This document shows, piece by piece, positions 1 through 8,184 of a stretch of DNA of 27,992 bases. This stretch comes from CAINOH01 sp041663565 (GTDB taxonomy: Archaea > Micrarchaeota > Micrarchaeia > Norongarragalinales > CAINOH01), in NCBI GenBank assembly GCA_041663565.1, contig JBAYMJ010000018.1, positions 1 to 27,992 on the forward strand, given 5' to 3'. Each line of letters opens with the position of its first letter. Position 1 is the first letter of the stretch. The position numbers and the translations under genes were made by a program. Under the pieces are notes generated by a model that saw only the letters and a list, made by a program, of their open reading frames with translations, did no database searches and was not told where the DNA came from.

Positions 1-2
1 AA

Positions 3-10
3 CCAATAAG
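3..10 (+). promoter_or_regulatory. Possible TATA box for the winged-helix gene
   Basis: CCAATAAG is centred about 28 nt before the GTG at 35. It resembles the CCAATAAAAC upstream of priL and the PAC2 gene. The spacing fits a leaderless transcript and supports the GTG start. It lies at the window edge, so upstream context is missing. Confidence 0.3.
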
Positions 11-34
11 AACCCTTTTTGCCTACTAGCATAC

Positions 35-931
35 GTGGACAAGGAAAACCGACCCCAAAACCCCGGTGGCCGCGAACCCGCGTTCCGGGAGCTGCCCCTG
101 ATAAAGTCCGGGGAGAAAAACACCAAGAATTTGGTAATAATCATTCTGAAGGAATGCCACCCGCTCTCGGTACAGGAAATCTTCGACAACCTGCGCGACA
201 ACTTTGAGCCTAAGATTACGTATCAGGCTGCTAGAAAGGCGGTCCTGACTCTTGCCAAACAGGGGATAGTAATAGAGAAAGTCAAGGCAAAATATGAGCT
301 TGACCGGACGTGGATATCGGCGCTAAACGAGTTCTCACACGACCTTGCTGTTGACTACGACCCCGACAAACCAATCCATTTGGCGGATTTGAAAGAAGGC
401 GAAACCAAGGCAGTCACGTTCAGGACTGTAATGATTACCCCGTACTATTGGTTCCTGAATGAGGTGTACAAGGTTGCAAAACAGCAACGTAGGAAATCCA
501 AGTTCGTGGCCTACTTTTATGGCATCTGGCCAATCACGGTAGTTGACAAGGAAGAGTTTTACAAGCTCGTTGAGATTTTCAAGAAAAACACGCCGTACGT
601 TCTGATAAACAAGACAAACAACACGTTCAGCCTCGAGCTGATAAAACTATGGAAGAACAATTTCGGCGGCAAGTACATCCGCAGGATTGACCTAGGCAAG
701 GAAGACATTATTATGGTCGATGAGTTCGTGATAAAAAAGATTGACACGCAATCCACCCTTGATAAATACATCGAGACCTTGATAAACGTCAAGCCCGGTC
801 ACTTGGGAAAGCTGTACAAGATGCTATTCTCAAGAAAAGCACCACTCACATTCGTAATAACTCGCAATAAGAAACTGGCAAACGAGTTGAAGAAAGAGTA
901 CCTAAAGAAATACTTCAGAGTGAACGATTAG
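35..931 (+). CDS. Winged-helix DNA-binding protein with uncharacterised C-terminal domain
   Basis: 298 aa from a GTG start. Residues about 30-95 read as a winged helix: a helix after HPLSVQEIF, a recognition-like helix around TYQAARKAVLTLAKQG, then a short wing with IVIEKVKAKYEL. The remaining 200 residues are rich in Lys, Tyr and Phe, have no Cys cluster or membrane segment, and I do not recognise them. They could be a ligand- or partner-binding domain, so a transcription regulator is the likeliest role (inference). No Shine-Dalgarno motif precedes the GTG, and a TATA-like element about 28 nt upstream supports leaderless initiation. The first 25 residues are low complexity, so translation could begin later, for instance at the TTG in NLV. 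The gene is convergent with the dehydrogenase gene, 18 bp away, and is AT-richer than the window average. Confidence 0.6.
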   Translation: MDKENRPQNPGGREPAFRELPLIKSGEKNTKNLVIIILKECHPLSVQEIFDNLRDNFEPKITYQAARKAVLTLAKQGIVIEKVKAKYELDRTWISALNEFSHDLAVDYDPDKPIHLADLKEGETKAVTFRTVMITPYYWFLNEVYKVAKQQRRKSKFVAYFYGIWPITVVDKEEFYKLVEIFKKNTPYVLINKTNNTFSLELIKLWKNNFGGKYIRRIDLGKEDIIMVDEFVIKKIDTQSTLDKYIETLINVKPGHLGKLYKMLFSRKAPLTFVITRNKKLANELKKEYLKKYFRVND

Positions 932-949
932 AGGATGCGTTAATCGGCA

Positions 950-2206
950 CTATACGCTTTTCTCGTCAAAAGAGCCAGCTTTCAACCTCGTCCATTTTTC
1001 CATTGTCTCAATCGCATCAGCTTGGGCGAGCAGCCGAAAATCTTTTTCCGAACTTGAATCTCGCGCTTTTAACAATCTGCGAGTTTTATTCCCAATTGCT
1101 GTGCTTATTCTGGACAACAGTAAATCTCCCTTTAAGGGAGCGTCGTAGAACATGCATTCATGGAACAGGCAAGCGACACCGGCATTCGCTATAAAGTCAG
1201 GAATCACCAATATTCCTTTTTTATTTATAATTTCTTTTGCAGCGGGGGTCGTTGGGGAATTCGCTCCCTCGGAAATTATTCGCGCGGAAATAGTGGAAGC
1301 ATTACGGTCAGTTATAGCATAAGACTGCGCAGCAGGAATCAGCACATCCGCTTGAACTCCGAGTAGTTTTTCCCGGTCACCTAACGAATAATTCGAAGGC
1401 AAGTCAGTTCTGTTCACTATACGCCCATTAATCCGGTTTTTTAATAACCGGGAAATATCAAGACCATCTTCACAATAAATCATCCCCTTCTCATCGGATA
1501 TTGCAATCACCGTGCCGCCACCTTCTGAAAAGTATTTTGCTGCCCCGCCTCCAACCACACCGAAACCCTGTATGGTCGCAGTTTTCCCTTTGAAAGAACC
1601 GGTTCCAAACGTATACTCCAAGGCTGCCTTTACCGTTTCAATAACTCCTTTCCCGGTGGAAAGTTCTACAAGAGTACTGCCATCGTGAGGAAGAACAACA
1701 CCTCGCCGTAGGCGTGCGATGGCGTTTTTTTCGTCAACCGGGTAGCCGGATTTTTTTACTCCAGCTACTATTCCATATTGAGGGTGAGATATTCCTACAA
1801 CGGCTAAAGCGCTAATCAACTCGGATTCACTGATATTCAGGTCCCCGCCAGTACCATACCCACATAGTAACTCTGGTTGGATATGCTCTACAAATCGTTG
1901 TAAGACACCTTGCTTATCCGCTTTGGAAGGATCATAATCAATCCCAGCCTTAGCGCCGCCGATGCATGGATTTAGGAGAGTGAATTTCAGGCTCATATCC
2001 TTTGCAAGCTCAGTGACTTCTGCCGCGGTAACGCCAGGTTTCATCCTGATGCCGCCACCTGCGGCGCCGTTTATTTGCTTGTTAATTACCAACCAACCTT
2101 TCGCTTCGGTTAATGCATCCTGCCAAGCTATTACTTTCAGTGGTTTTTCCGCCCAAAAACTATGGACTTTCTGATAATACGGAACAGTTGATTCCAAGCC
2201 GCGCAT
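950..2206 (-). CDS. ELFV-family (Glu/Leu/Phe/Val) amino-acid dehydrogenase
   Basis: 418 aa, the usual size for hexameric glutamate dehydrogenases, which interconvert glutamate and 2-oxoglutarate with NAD(P). The N-terminal dimerisation/substrate domain has GGGIRM (about 50-55) and NPCIGGAKAGI with the presumed catalytic Lys86. GGDLNISE places an Asp at 122 where the family has its second catalytic residue. The Rossmann domain has GFGVVG (214-219), followed by ADVLIPAA, SEGANSPTTPAA and IPDFIANAG, all family hallmarks. GGAKAGI instead of GGGKGG and the altered stretch after residue 150 make it divergent, so the substrate is not certain. I chose ATG 2206 because GGTGAG lies 4-5 nt upstream; GTG 2215 is the alternative. 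It is the last gene of the minus-strand run, 16 bp after the UbiA gene. Confidence 0.85.
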   Translation of the reverse strand: MRGLESTVPYYQKVHSFWAEKPLKVIAWQDALTEAKGWLVINKQINGAAGGGIRMKPGVTAAEVTELAKDMSLKFTLLNPCIGGAKAGIDYDPSKADKQGVLQRFVEHIQPELLCGYGTGGDLNISESELISALAVVGISHPQYGIVAGVKKSGYPVDEKNAIARLRRGVVLPHDGSTLVELSTGKGVIETVKAALEYTFGTGSFKGKTATIQGFGVVGGGAAKYFSEGGGTVIAISDEKGMIYCEDGLDISRLLKNRINGRIVNRTDLPSNYSLGDREKLLGVQADVLIPAAQSYAITDRNASTISARIISEGANSPTTPAAKEIINKKGILVIPDFIANAGVACLFHECMFYDAPLKGDLLLSRISTAIGNKTRRLLKARDSSSEKDFRLLAQADAIETMEKWTRLKAGSFDEKSV

Positions 2207-2222
2207 TTTTCTCACCAGACCA

Positions 2223-3086
2223 TCATATCAATGAAAAGACTATGCCCATCATCAACATGCGGATGATGAGGCCGTTAACTTGGGAATAGAAATGCATTTT
2301 GCTATGGATTTGCCTGTCATCGGTAAAATGAATTATACGTAGTTGATATAGCGCAAAAGCATAGGAGACAAACAATAATGCGAAAACCAAAGGTAACCTA
2401 TTCAAAAAAATCATTATGAGCAAAAAACAAAATGCAAGGGAAATTAACAGACTTTGAATCAATACTGCCTTTTTCTTGCCAAACAAAACCGGGAGCGTCC
2501 GTTTCGAATGCAAAGCATCCCCAAAGATATCCGCGTAGTCTTTTGTCATCGAGTACCCAAAATCTACGACTATCAAAAAAAGTATTAATGGAAACCAGCG
2601 CGCAAGACTACTGAAATCAGAAGTGGCAGTGAAAAAACCAATCAGAAAAGCAATGCCGCCATAGGAAAGGGCTATTGATAAGTTGTTGAGCGGAAAAATA
2701 TCTTTCAATTTGACGAACAGGGAGTAAATCACACCCAACAAGATGAAAGACACCACGGCCAGAGCCAAATAATCGTTTGCGTGAATCAGGTTCAAGATAG
2801 CAAACAAAAGGTAAATGACGGCGAAAAAAAGAACGATTAACTGTGGCCTTCTAAAAACGGCCTGCATTTTCTCTCGTTTTTTATTTGACTTGTCAATTTC
2901 CCAGTCGGCATAATTGTTGATAAGGTTTGCGCTAATATCAGTCAAAGCTGCTATTACAAGCGAAATAACCAGTAAAAAATAATCCTTGGAACCCGTGGCC
3001 AAAAAGCCCATTGCAGTAGTCGGTAACACTACCAGAAGAATCGGTGGAATCAACGCTTGCTTCAGGCCAATCAGCGCTTTTCTCAA
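2223..3086 (-). CDS. UbiA-family membrane prenyltransferase
   Basis: 287 aa with 8-9 predicted membrane segments. UbiA enzymes transfer a prenyl chain from a prenyl diphosphate to an acceptor. The first Mg-diphosphate motif is N57-x3-D61-x3-D65 (NNYADWEID); the second is the KDYADIFGD segment near residues 175-185, followed by KRTLPV. Known archaeal acceptors include geranylgeranylglyceryl phosphate (DGGGP synthase) and quinone or heme precursors. The PxRPIPSG-like stretch typical of DGGGP synthase after the first motif is missing here, so the acceptor is open. The TTG start overlaps the TGA of the upstream gene (TTGA), which indicates translational coupling. The gene is AT-rich (about 40% GC in a sampled line). 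The reductase-like gene upstream suggests the pair makes or saturates an isoprenoid product. Confidence 0.85.
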   Translation of the reverse strand: MRKALIGLKQALIPPILLVVLPTTAMGFLATGSKDYFLLVISLVIAALTDISANLINNYADWEIDKSNKKREKMQAVFRRPQLIVLFFAVIYLLFAILNLIHANDYLALAVVSFILLGVIYSLFVKLKDIFPLNNLSIALSYGGIAFLIGFFTATSDFSSLARWFPLILFLIVVDFGYSMTKDYADIFGDALHSKRTLPVLFGKKKAVLIQSLLISLAFCFLLIMIFLNRLPLVFALLFVSYAFALYQLRIIHFTDDRQIHSKMHFYSQVNGLIIRMLMMGIVFSLI

Positions 3087-4207
3087 GGCTTAACACCGAC
3101 TACAACAGTGACTATGAATACATTTATCGAAAGACCAGAGGAAAGAGATTTGATTTCGTACTGGTTTTTCGAGTTCCCGTCGAGAAAACCCAAAATTGCG
3201 CCAGAGATAATGGCGTAATTAGTTTTTTCCGTCTCTGTTGACACCCAAGGATATCCCCTAAAATTAAATGCTACGCTTGTTCCATCTTTCATCAAATCAA
3301 CATTACCAAACCCGAAAGCGGAAAGCATCTGCGCAATGAAGGTAAAGGAGTCCATTTTTTGCTCGACGGACTGACCGAGTTCTTTAAACGAATCATAGGT
3401 AGCGCCGTATAAAACTTCAAATGCAAAAGCGCGTTCCAGTTCAAAAAGCAGGGATATCTCAACGGGAACGAAACGGGTATCTGAAATTGCAAACCGCAGT
3501 TCTCCCTCCTTGTAGGAAAACAGGCCAGTCTCCATCAGCTTTCGCATGCTGAATGCGCCTCGAGGCAGGGCCTTTGGAGGCATATTATACCTGCGATAAC
3601 TGACGTCTGACGGATAAAATGGCTTCTCGTCACAAGTAAAAAACTTGAGCCCTTCTTTCTGCAGCATGTCTCGCGGGGCGCTGATTAAGTCATATTCTGA
3701 GTCTGAAACCTTCTGAATCAAGCACTCCACGCTATAATCATCTAGCAAGTACGCCCATATTCCTGCACATCCGCCGACGTTAGTGATAAAGCCGCCGCCA
3801 TTTTTTCGGGTAACTGCCAATCCTCTTGTTTTTAAGATTAGTTTTTTGCCGTTAACAATGCTGCCGTCAATTTTTTCCGCGTATAAAGTTTCAAAAAATC
3901 GGAATATTATAGAGATAGACGAACTGAGATATCCCCTTGGAAACCGGTTAATCGTCGAAAATCTGTGACCGAACTTCTTCCCTAAAGAATAAAGCTTGCT
4001 TCGACCCGCATCGCCTTCTTCTTGTATTACCCTTTTTTCTAGATTAACAAACATGGTTTCCGTAAAAAATAAGTTTCGTGCAAATACGGATTGGCCTTCA
4101 ATGGAATAGAATTTTCCTATGACATAACCCGGAATGTCTATCTGGAATACCCTAGGCATCAAAATCCGCTGGACGAAGAAATTACGAACGATATCTAAAC
4201 TGACCAT
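3083..4207 (-). CDS. Unknown protein with two copies of a V4R-like domain
   Basis: 374 aa, not confidently recognised. The two halves share a layout: a hydrophobic strand pair, a helix with an LEKRV/LERAF segment, LYSLGKKFG matched by TYDSFKELGQ, then hydrophobic strands. The C-terminal half contains a GFGNV segment and a GAILGFLDG helix, reminiscent of V4R (4-vinyl-reductase) small-molecule-binding domains. No catalytic residues are obvious and I see no convincing transmembrane helix. The last stretch (INVFIVTVVVGV) is a strand rather than an anchor. It is translationally coupled to the UbiA gene and lies 96 bp after the reductase gene, so a role with an isoprenoid or lipid intermediate (carrier, sensor or scaffold) is inferred. 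The ATG at 4207 is preceded by a weak GGGGAAA. Confidence 0.6.
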   Translation of the reverse strand: MVSLDIVRNFFVQRILMPRVFQIDIPGYVIGKFYSIEGQSVFARNLFFTETMFVNLEKRVIQEEGDAGRSKLYSLGKKFGHRFSTINRFPRGYLSSSISIIFRFFETLYAEKIDGSIVNGKKLILKTRGLAVTRKNGGGFITNVGGCAGIWAYLLDDYSVECLIQKVSDSEYDLISAPRDMLQKEGLKFFTCDEKPFYPSDVSYRRYNMPPKALPRGAFSMRKLMETGLFSYKEGELRFAISDTRFVPVEISLLFELERAFAFEVLYGATYDSFKELGQSVEQKMDSFTFIAQMLSAFGFGNVDLMKDGTSVAFNFRGYPWVSTETEKTNYAIISGAILGFLDGNSKNQYEIKSLSSGLSINVFIVTVVVGVKP

Positions 4208-4303
4208 TTGATTTCCCCAAAAATATCAATGATTAACATAAGACACATACAATCTGCAGTAATAAAACAAACACAACTCAAACATAGCAGTCTTCAAAAG
4301 CAG

Positions 4304-5383
4304 TTATTTCGAGGTAGTAGATAAGATTTTTTCAAACTCCTTACGCCGAGAACCAGCCTCGGAAAATAGCTTTGCCTTCGCCATCTTTCGAGTAAGCTCA
4401 TGGACAAGGGAGGTTACACTAGAGGAATACGCTCCAGCTACGTCTGAAGACAGCAAGGCGTCACCTAGGTACTTGGAACTCCTTAACGCATAACTTATTC
4501 CTTCGCCGGTACTGCTGGTGACCATTCCTGCTGCCTCGCCAATCAAAAATATGTTGTTCCCATTTCCGAAGCATAACTCATCCGGGCTTGAAGGCCGGGA
4601 TAGCAGATGCGCAAGACGCCTGTTATGGACGCCATAAACACCCAGTTTTTCCTTCAAAATCCCATGAAGGAAATCCATCTTTTGCTGAGACCCCAAGGGA
4701 AAGACTGTGCCAATAAGCAATAAATCGTCCTTTGGAATTATCCAAGAGTAATAGTCGTTGATTGCGTTGGAATACACGAAATACGTCGAGTCGACACTTT
4801 TTCCCTTGGGAAGGATATAATCCTCCACAGCAAGACTAAGTGACACTTTTTTAGCGGTGACCGCTTTCCGCACCATGGAGGTTGCACCGTCTGCGCCAAC
4901 CAAGTACTTTGCAGTTACGGCCTGAGTTTTTCCCTGGTTCTGAAGAGTTACCGAAACGCCAGCTTTTGACTGTGAAACGGACACGGCGTTGGTTTCAGGA
5001 ACGAAGTCCACGTTGCTTTTCAACCCGTGGCTGAGAAGCCAATAGTCAAACTTTTTGCGGTTCAGATTTACCAGGCGTTTTTTTTGAACGATGGTCTTGT
5101 TGCTGTCTAAATCTACATGAACAAGGTCACAGGGGGAATGCCGGGATGTCACATCCTTTGGAACGCCCAAGCCCTTCAAGGTATTGACCGACTCCTCTAC
5201 AAGAAGCCCGCCACAAGGCTTCTCACGTGGAAACTGGCGCATATCCACCAAGAGAATGGAAGTCTCCTTTGGAGCGTTGGCGCAAAAGAAGGAGCCAGCA
5301 GTGCCTGCGCCGACCACTATTACATCATATTCCTTTTGAAGCCTACCAAAGGTAGTGCCTTGACAGGACAAGGGAAGGTCCAC
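4304..5383 (-). CDS. Geranylgeranyl-reductase-family FAD-dependent oxidoreductase
   Basis: 359 aa. Residues about 20-35 form the FAD Rossmann motif VIVVGAGTAGS. An acidic end of beta-2 (LLVDMRQFPREKPCGG) carries the CGG signature of the geranylgeranyl reductase/PHBH superfamily. LVGADGATSMVRK and FLIGEAAGMVTSSTGEGISYAL are the second and third FAD motifs. Family members saturate the double bonds of archaeal lipid isoprenoid chains, and plant or bacterial relatives reduce chlorophyll phytol; which substrate applies here is not determinable. No hydrophobic C-terminal anchor is visible. The GTG start lies about 24 nt from a TATATAAA box, so the transcript is probably leaderless or nearly so. It is first in the run of reductase, duplicated-domain protein, UbiA and dehydrogenase genes. 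Confidence 0.85.
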   Translation of the reverse strand: MDLPLSCQGTTFGRLQKEYDVIVVGAGTAGSFFCANAPKETSILLVDMRQFPREKPCGGLLVEESVNTLKGLGVPKDVTSRHSPCDLVHVDLDSNKTIVQKKRLVNLNRKKFDYWLLSHGLKSNVDFVPETNAVSVSQSKAGVSVTLQNQGKTQAVTAKYLVGADGATSMVRKAVTAKKVSLSLAVEDYILPKGKSVDSTYFVYSNAINDYYSWIIPKDDLLLIGTVFPLGSQQKMDFLHGILKEKLGVYGVHNRRLAHLLSRPSSPDELCFGNGNNIFLIGEAAGMVTSSTGEGISYALRSSKYLGDALLSSDVAGAYSSSVTSLVHELTRKMAKAKLFSEAGSRRKEFEKILSTTSK

Positions 5384-5402
5384 GCTAAAAGTAGGCTTGC
5401 CG

Positions 5403-5410
5403 TTTATATA
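5403..5410 (-). promoter_or_regulatory. TATA box for the reductase/UbiA gene run
   Basis: TATATAAA on the minus strand, centred about 24 nt before the GTG at 5383. It is the clearest promoter for the four-gene run and implies a very short or absent 5' leader. Confidence 0.55.
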
Positions 5411-5466
5411 TGGTTAACTTTTAGTTTACGAAAACAGCCGAAACTAAGACGGGAAAACAACAGAAT

Positions 5467-5511
5467 CAGAAGAAAAATAAAGAAAAAAGAAAAGATGGGG
5501 GGTTGCCCCCC
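5467..5511 (-). terminator. G6/C6 hairpin plus T-rich tract after the S-layer gene
   Basis: On the minus strand, directly after the S-layer stop codon, a perfect six-pair GGGGGG/CCCCCC stem with a three-base loop (5497-5511) is followed by about 30 nt that is almost all T with scattered C. T-rich tracts terminate archaeal RNA polymerase. The hairpin may also protect the 3' end of an abundant mRNA. Confidence 0.7.
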
Positions 5512-5520
5512 TAACGGAAC

Positions 5521-7914
5521 TTACCCGCGGATAGTCGCACGGTTCTGGGCGAGCCATGAGATGAGCTCGTTTCCTGCCGCAGTAGTGTCTGCTGCAGTCC
5601 AGCCGTAGACGAAGATCTTTCCGCCCTGCACTACCACCTTGGAGTCACCTGCCTGTGCGGGCTGGTCCTTGGCGAGAGTGTTGACGATAGGTCCTCCTAC
5701 GACGATTACCGCCGAGGCCGAGGATGCGCCTGCGTCGCTGTCGAGCATCACCATCGGGTTAGTGCCCGTGTTGAGCTCGCTTACGACTGCTGCCTTGGTC
5801 GGGTTCGCCGCAATCGCGTCGAGTCCGGTCAAGCCGCTGGTTCCTGCCGCACCGGATGCGCTTGCCGCGATTCCGGAGACAGTTGCCACGTATCCCGTGT
5901 CGATGGTTCCCTTTTCTCCTACGCCGAGGGTCAGTGCAACCGTGCCGGCAGTGGCGTTGGTGCCACTAGTCTTCAGGGTGTACTTGGCCTTGACGGGGAC
6001 CTTCGGGTACGAGATTGCCGCGTTCGTGGTTCCGATTGAGAGGAACTTCACGCCACGGTCAGTAATCAACCCGGTCTCGTACGTCGGAGTCGCCGAACCG
6101 ATGGATGCTGCATAGCCTGCCTTTGAGGTTACAGTCGAACCATCTGCGTCCGCGAACTGTCCTGCAGTGCCCAGTGCGGGGTCATAGAGGAAGGTCAGAT
6201 ACTTTCCAGCATCTACCATGTTGTCCTCAGTGAACTCCTTCACAGCCACAACCGCAGTGGAGGTGTCTCCAGTTACATTGATTACAGATTGCTCTGAACC
6301 ACTGTAGTGGTAGACCACGTCTCCTGCCTTAGGCGCATTATAATCTCCGTACAGCTGGACCCAGAATCCGTTGGTGTCCTGGATGAACGGAGTGCCTATC
6401 GGTGCATCTGTAGTCAGGGATGCGTTGGAACCGGTCAGCGCAGTCAGTGCAATGCGCACGATGTTCTTGCTGATGGTACCAGTCTGGAATGCGTTTGACA
6501 CTCCGGAGTTGACCTCGACGAACTTTCCAGTGAACTTTCCGGAAGCACTTGTCGGGATGTCTCCGCTCTGGATGTTGAACCCGAGGTTGTCGTAGGTTAC
6601 CGACGCGTCATCGAGCCCGTCGAACGTGAAGTCGAATGACTCCTGTCCGCGTATCAACGACAACTTCTCGCCTGCCTTCCACTTGTCATCCGACTTGACG
6701 TACGGGTATGACGAATAGAGGGCAATGCTTGAGATTGCCGGCGTCTGGTCGATAGTCGTGCTCTTGATCGACGCGTACCAGTACTGGTGCGTAGTCGAGT
6801 CAATCTGCACGTTATCAGACAAGGTCACCTTGTCCGAGAACACCGACACGTCCGCGTAGTTGAAGCCGCTTACTCCCGAGAACACGTTGTTCACGCGGAT
6901 TGTCACGCCTGCAACGTCCTTTGACGCGCCGTTGTTGATGGTCTCGACGGTCTTGGTGCCGCTTGCCGAGGTTACCTCGAATGCAGCCTGCGAAGTCGAA
7001 GTAGTCACCTGGATTGACTTGAGGGCTACCTTTGCTCCGTTTGCCGCAGTGACTTCGTCATCCACGTTCATGTACGGGGTGTACGCAGTCTCCTTTCCGA
7101 GCTCGATTGACTTGACAGCAGATGCTGATGCCATGTCAACGTTGACGATTACCCAGTCCTGTCCCAAGAGCTTGATCTTGGTGTGGGTGTCGGTAAGGTT
7201 GTCGCTTGACGGGCAAGTCAGGATTGTCTTTGACACGTCCCAGCACAAGGGCAGAGCCTCGCTGAAAGTGAGGTTGTACGACGCGCGCATCTTGTCTGAT
7301 ACGACGGTCTTGTAGGAAGTTCCAGACTCGTACATCGTCTTTGCGCCGAGGTATACGAACTGCTCCTGCTTGACGTCGCGGTTGCGCGGGTTGTCCACCT
7401 TGCCGCTGTTGGGCAGTGCGACTACGTCAGTGAGGTCCTTAGTTACCTTCTTGGCATAGGCATAGGTGCTGGTGTCTCCATTGTAGACGTTTCCAGAAGT
7501 CCCTGCGCGGACTGTGTCGACCTGGTTGTCAAGGTAGTCGTTGATGTACGTCTTCAATGTGTAGACGCTCGAGGAGCTTGCTCCGGGCACAGTTACTGAC
7601 AAAGTTACCTTCTTGGTAGCGTCGTCAACTGCGCAAGTGCCTGCTCCTGCACCGCACGACACGCCGTCCTTTCCGACGACAGTGACATCCTTGTCGGTGT
7701 ACGCCAGGTTGCCTATCATTGCCGCGATGTTCGCTGCAACTACGACGTCCTGGGGCTGAGCCGCTGCTCCGATTACAACCTTCACTGCCGGTTCTCCGTT
7801 GTTGAAGAACTTATAGCCGGTGAGGCTGGTGCTGTCCATGGAAACCGCTGCCACTGCAGATGCCGCCATCATGGCGCCTACCGCAAGGGTTGCGAACTTC
7901 CTCATGCTTTTCAT
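5521..7914 (-). CDS. S-layer protein (S_layer_N / S_layer_C type)
   Basis: 797 aa. A signal peptide is clear: basic MKSMRK, a hydrophobic core, and an Ala-rich cleavage region near VAAVS (about 22-25). The mature N-terminus (VKVVIGAAAQPQDVVVAAN) matches the methanococcal-type S-layer N-domain. The C-terminus (VIVVGGPIVNTLA, later FVYGWTAADTTAAGNEL) matches the S-layer C-domain, so the two ends probably pack together at the cell-proximal face. The middle is Thr/Ser/Val-rich beta-sandwich-like sequence. Cys87/Cys94 and another pair near 224/234 could form disulfides. No C-terminal transmembrane anchor or PGF-like sorting tail is present. GGTGG lies 4-8 nt before the ATG. A long leader, a strong terminator and uniform codon choice point to very high expression. 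The start could also be Met4. Confidence 0.88.
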   Translation of the reverse strand: MKSMRKFATLAVGAMMAASAVAAVSMDSTSLTGYKFFNNGEPAVKVVIGAAAQPQDVVVAANIAAMIGNLAYTDKDVTVVGKDGVSCGAGAGTCAVDDATKKVTLSVTVPGASSSSVYTLKTYINDYLDNQVDTVRAGTSGNVYNGDTSTYAYAKKVTKDLTDVVALPNSGKVDNPRNRDVKQEQFVYLGAKTMYESGTSYKTVVSDKMRASYNLTFSEALPLCWDVSKTILTCPSSDNLTDTHTKIKLLGQDWVIVNVDMASASAVKSIELGKETAYTPYMNVDDEVTAANGAKVALKSIQVTTSTSQAAFEVTSASGTKTVETINNGASKDVAGVTIRVNNVFSGVSGFNYADVSVFSDKVTLSDNVQIDSTTHQYWYASIKSTTIDQTPAISSIALYSSYPYVKSDDKWKAGEKLSLIRGQESFDFTFDGLDDASVTYDNLGFNIQSGDIPTSASGKFTGKFVEVNSGVSNAFQTGTISKNIVRIALTALTGSNASLTTDAPIGTPFIQDTNGFWVQLYGDYNAPKAGDVVYHYSGSEQSVINVTGDTSTAVVAVKEFTEDNMVDAGKYLTFLYDPALGTAGQFADADGSTVTSKAGYAASIGSATPTYETGLITDRGVKFLSIGTTNAAISYPKVPVKAKYTLKTSGTNATAGTVALTLGVGEKGTIDTGYVATVSGIAASASGAAGTSGLTGLDAIAANPTKAAVVSELNTGTNPMVMLDSDAGASSASAVIVVGGPIVNTLAKDQPAQAGDSKVVVQGGKIFVYGWTAADTTAAGNELISWLAQNRATIRG

Positions 7915-7916
7915 TT

Positions 7917-7922
7917 ATACCA
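7917..7922 (-). promoter_or_regulatory. Shine-Dalgarno of the S-layer gene
   Basis: GGTGGT sits about 3-8 nt before the ATG at 7914 and complements the archaeal 16S 3' end. It marks this as a leadered mRNA, unlike several neighbours that look leaderless. Confidence 0.6.
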
Positions 7923-8012
7923 CCTGTACGATGCAAAAGCCCATACGGGCCCATGCATTCGTTTTGTCTTTTTCCTATCAAGGCTTATGTGCACGCGCAT
8001 CACTCGTCCAAC

Positions 8013-8034
8013 CGTTACGTCAAAGAACGTAACG
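8013..8034 (-). repeat. Perfect 8-bp inverted repeat in the S-layer leader
   Basis: CGTTACGT, a six-base spacer, then ACGTAACG. It lies about 100 nt before the S-layer ATG and 30-55 nt after the expected transcription start, so in RNA it would form a stem-loop in the 5' leader. As DNA it could be an operator. Both roles are inference. Confidence 0.6.
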
Positions 8035-8086
8035 CCTAACGTCAGACAGAGACGACACTCGTGTTAAGTGTTATCTTTTGGGTGCA

Positions 8087-8094
8087 CTTATAAG
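8087..8094 (-). promoter_or_regulatory. TATA box of the S-layer gene
   Basis: CTTATAAG is the best TATA element between the MinD-like gene and the S-layer gene. Transcription would start near 8065, giving a leader of about 150 nt that contains the 8013-8034 stem-loop and the Shine-Dalgarno site. Confidence 0.5.
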
Positions 8095-8184
8095 CATTAC
8101 CCCTAAAAACTTGGGGATTGTCGAAGAATCCTTGGCACCTAGTCGAATACCGTATTACTTGGTATGAACTTTTATTTTCGGGGC

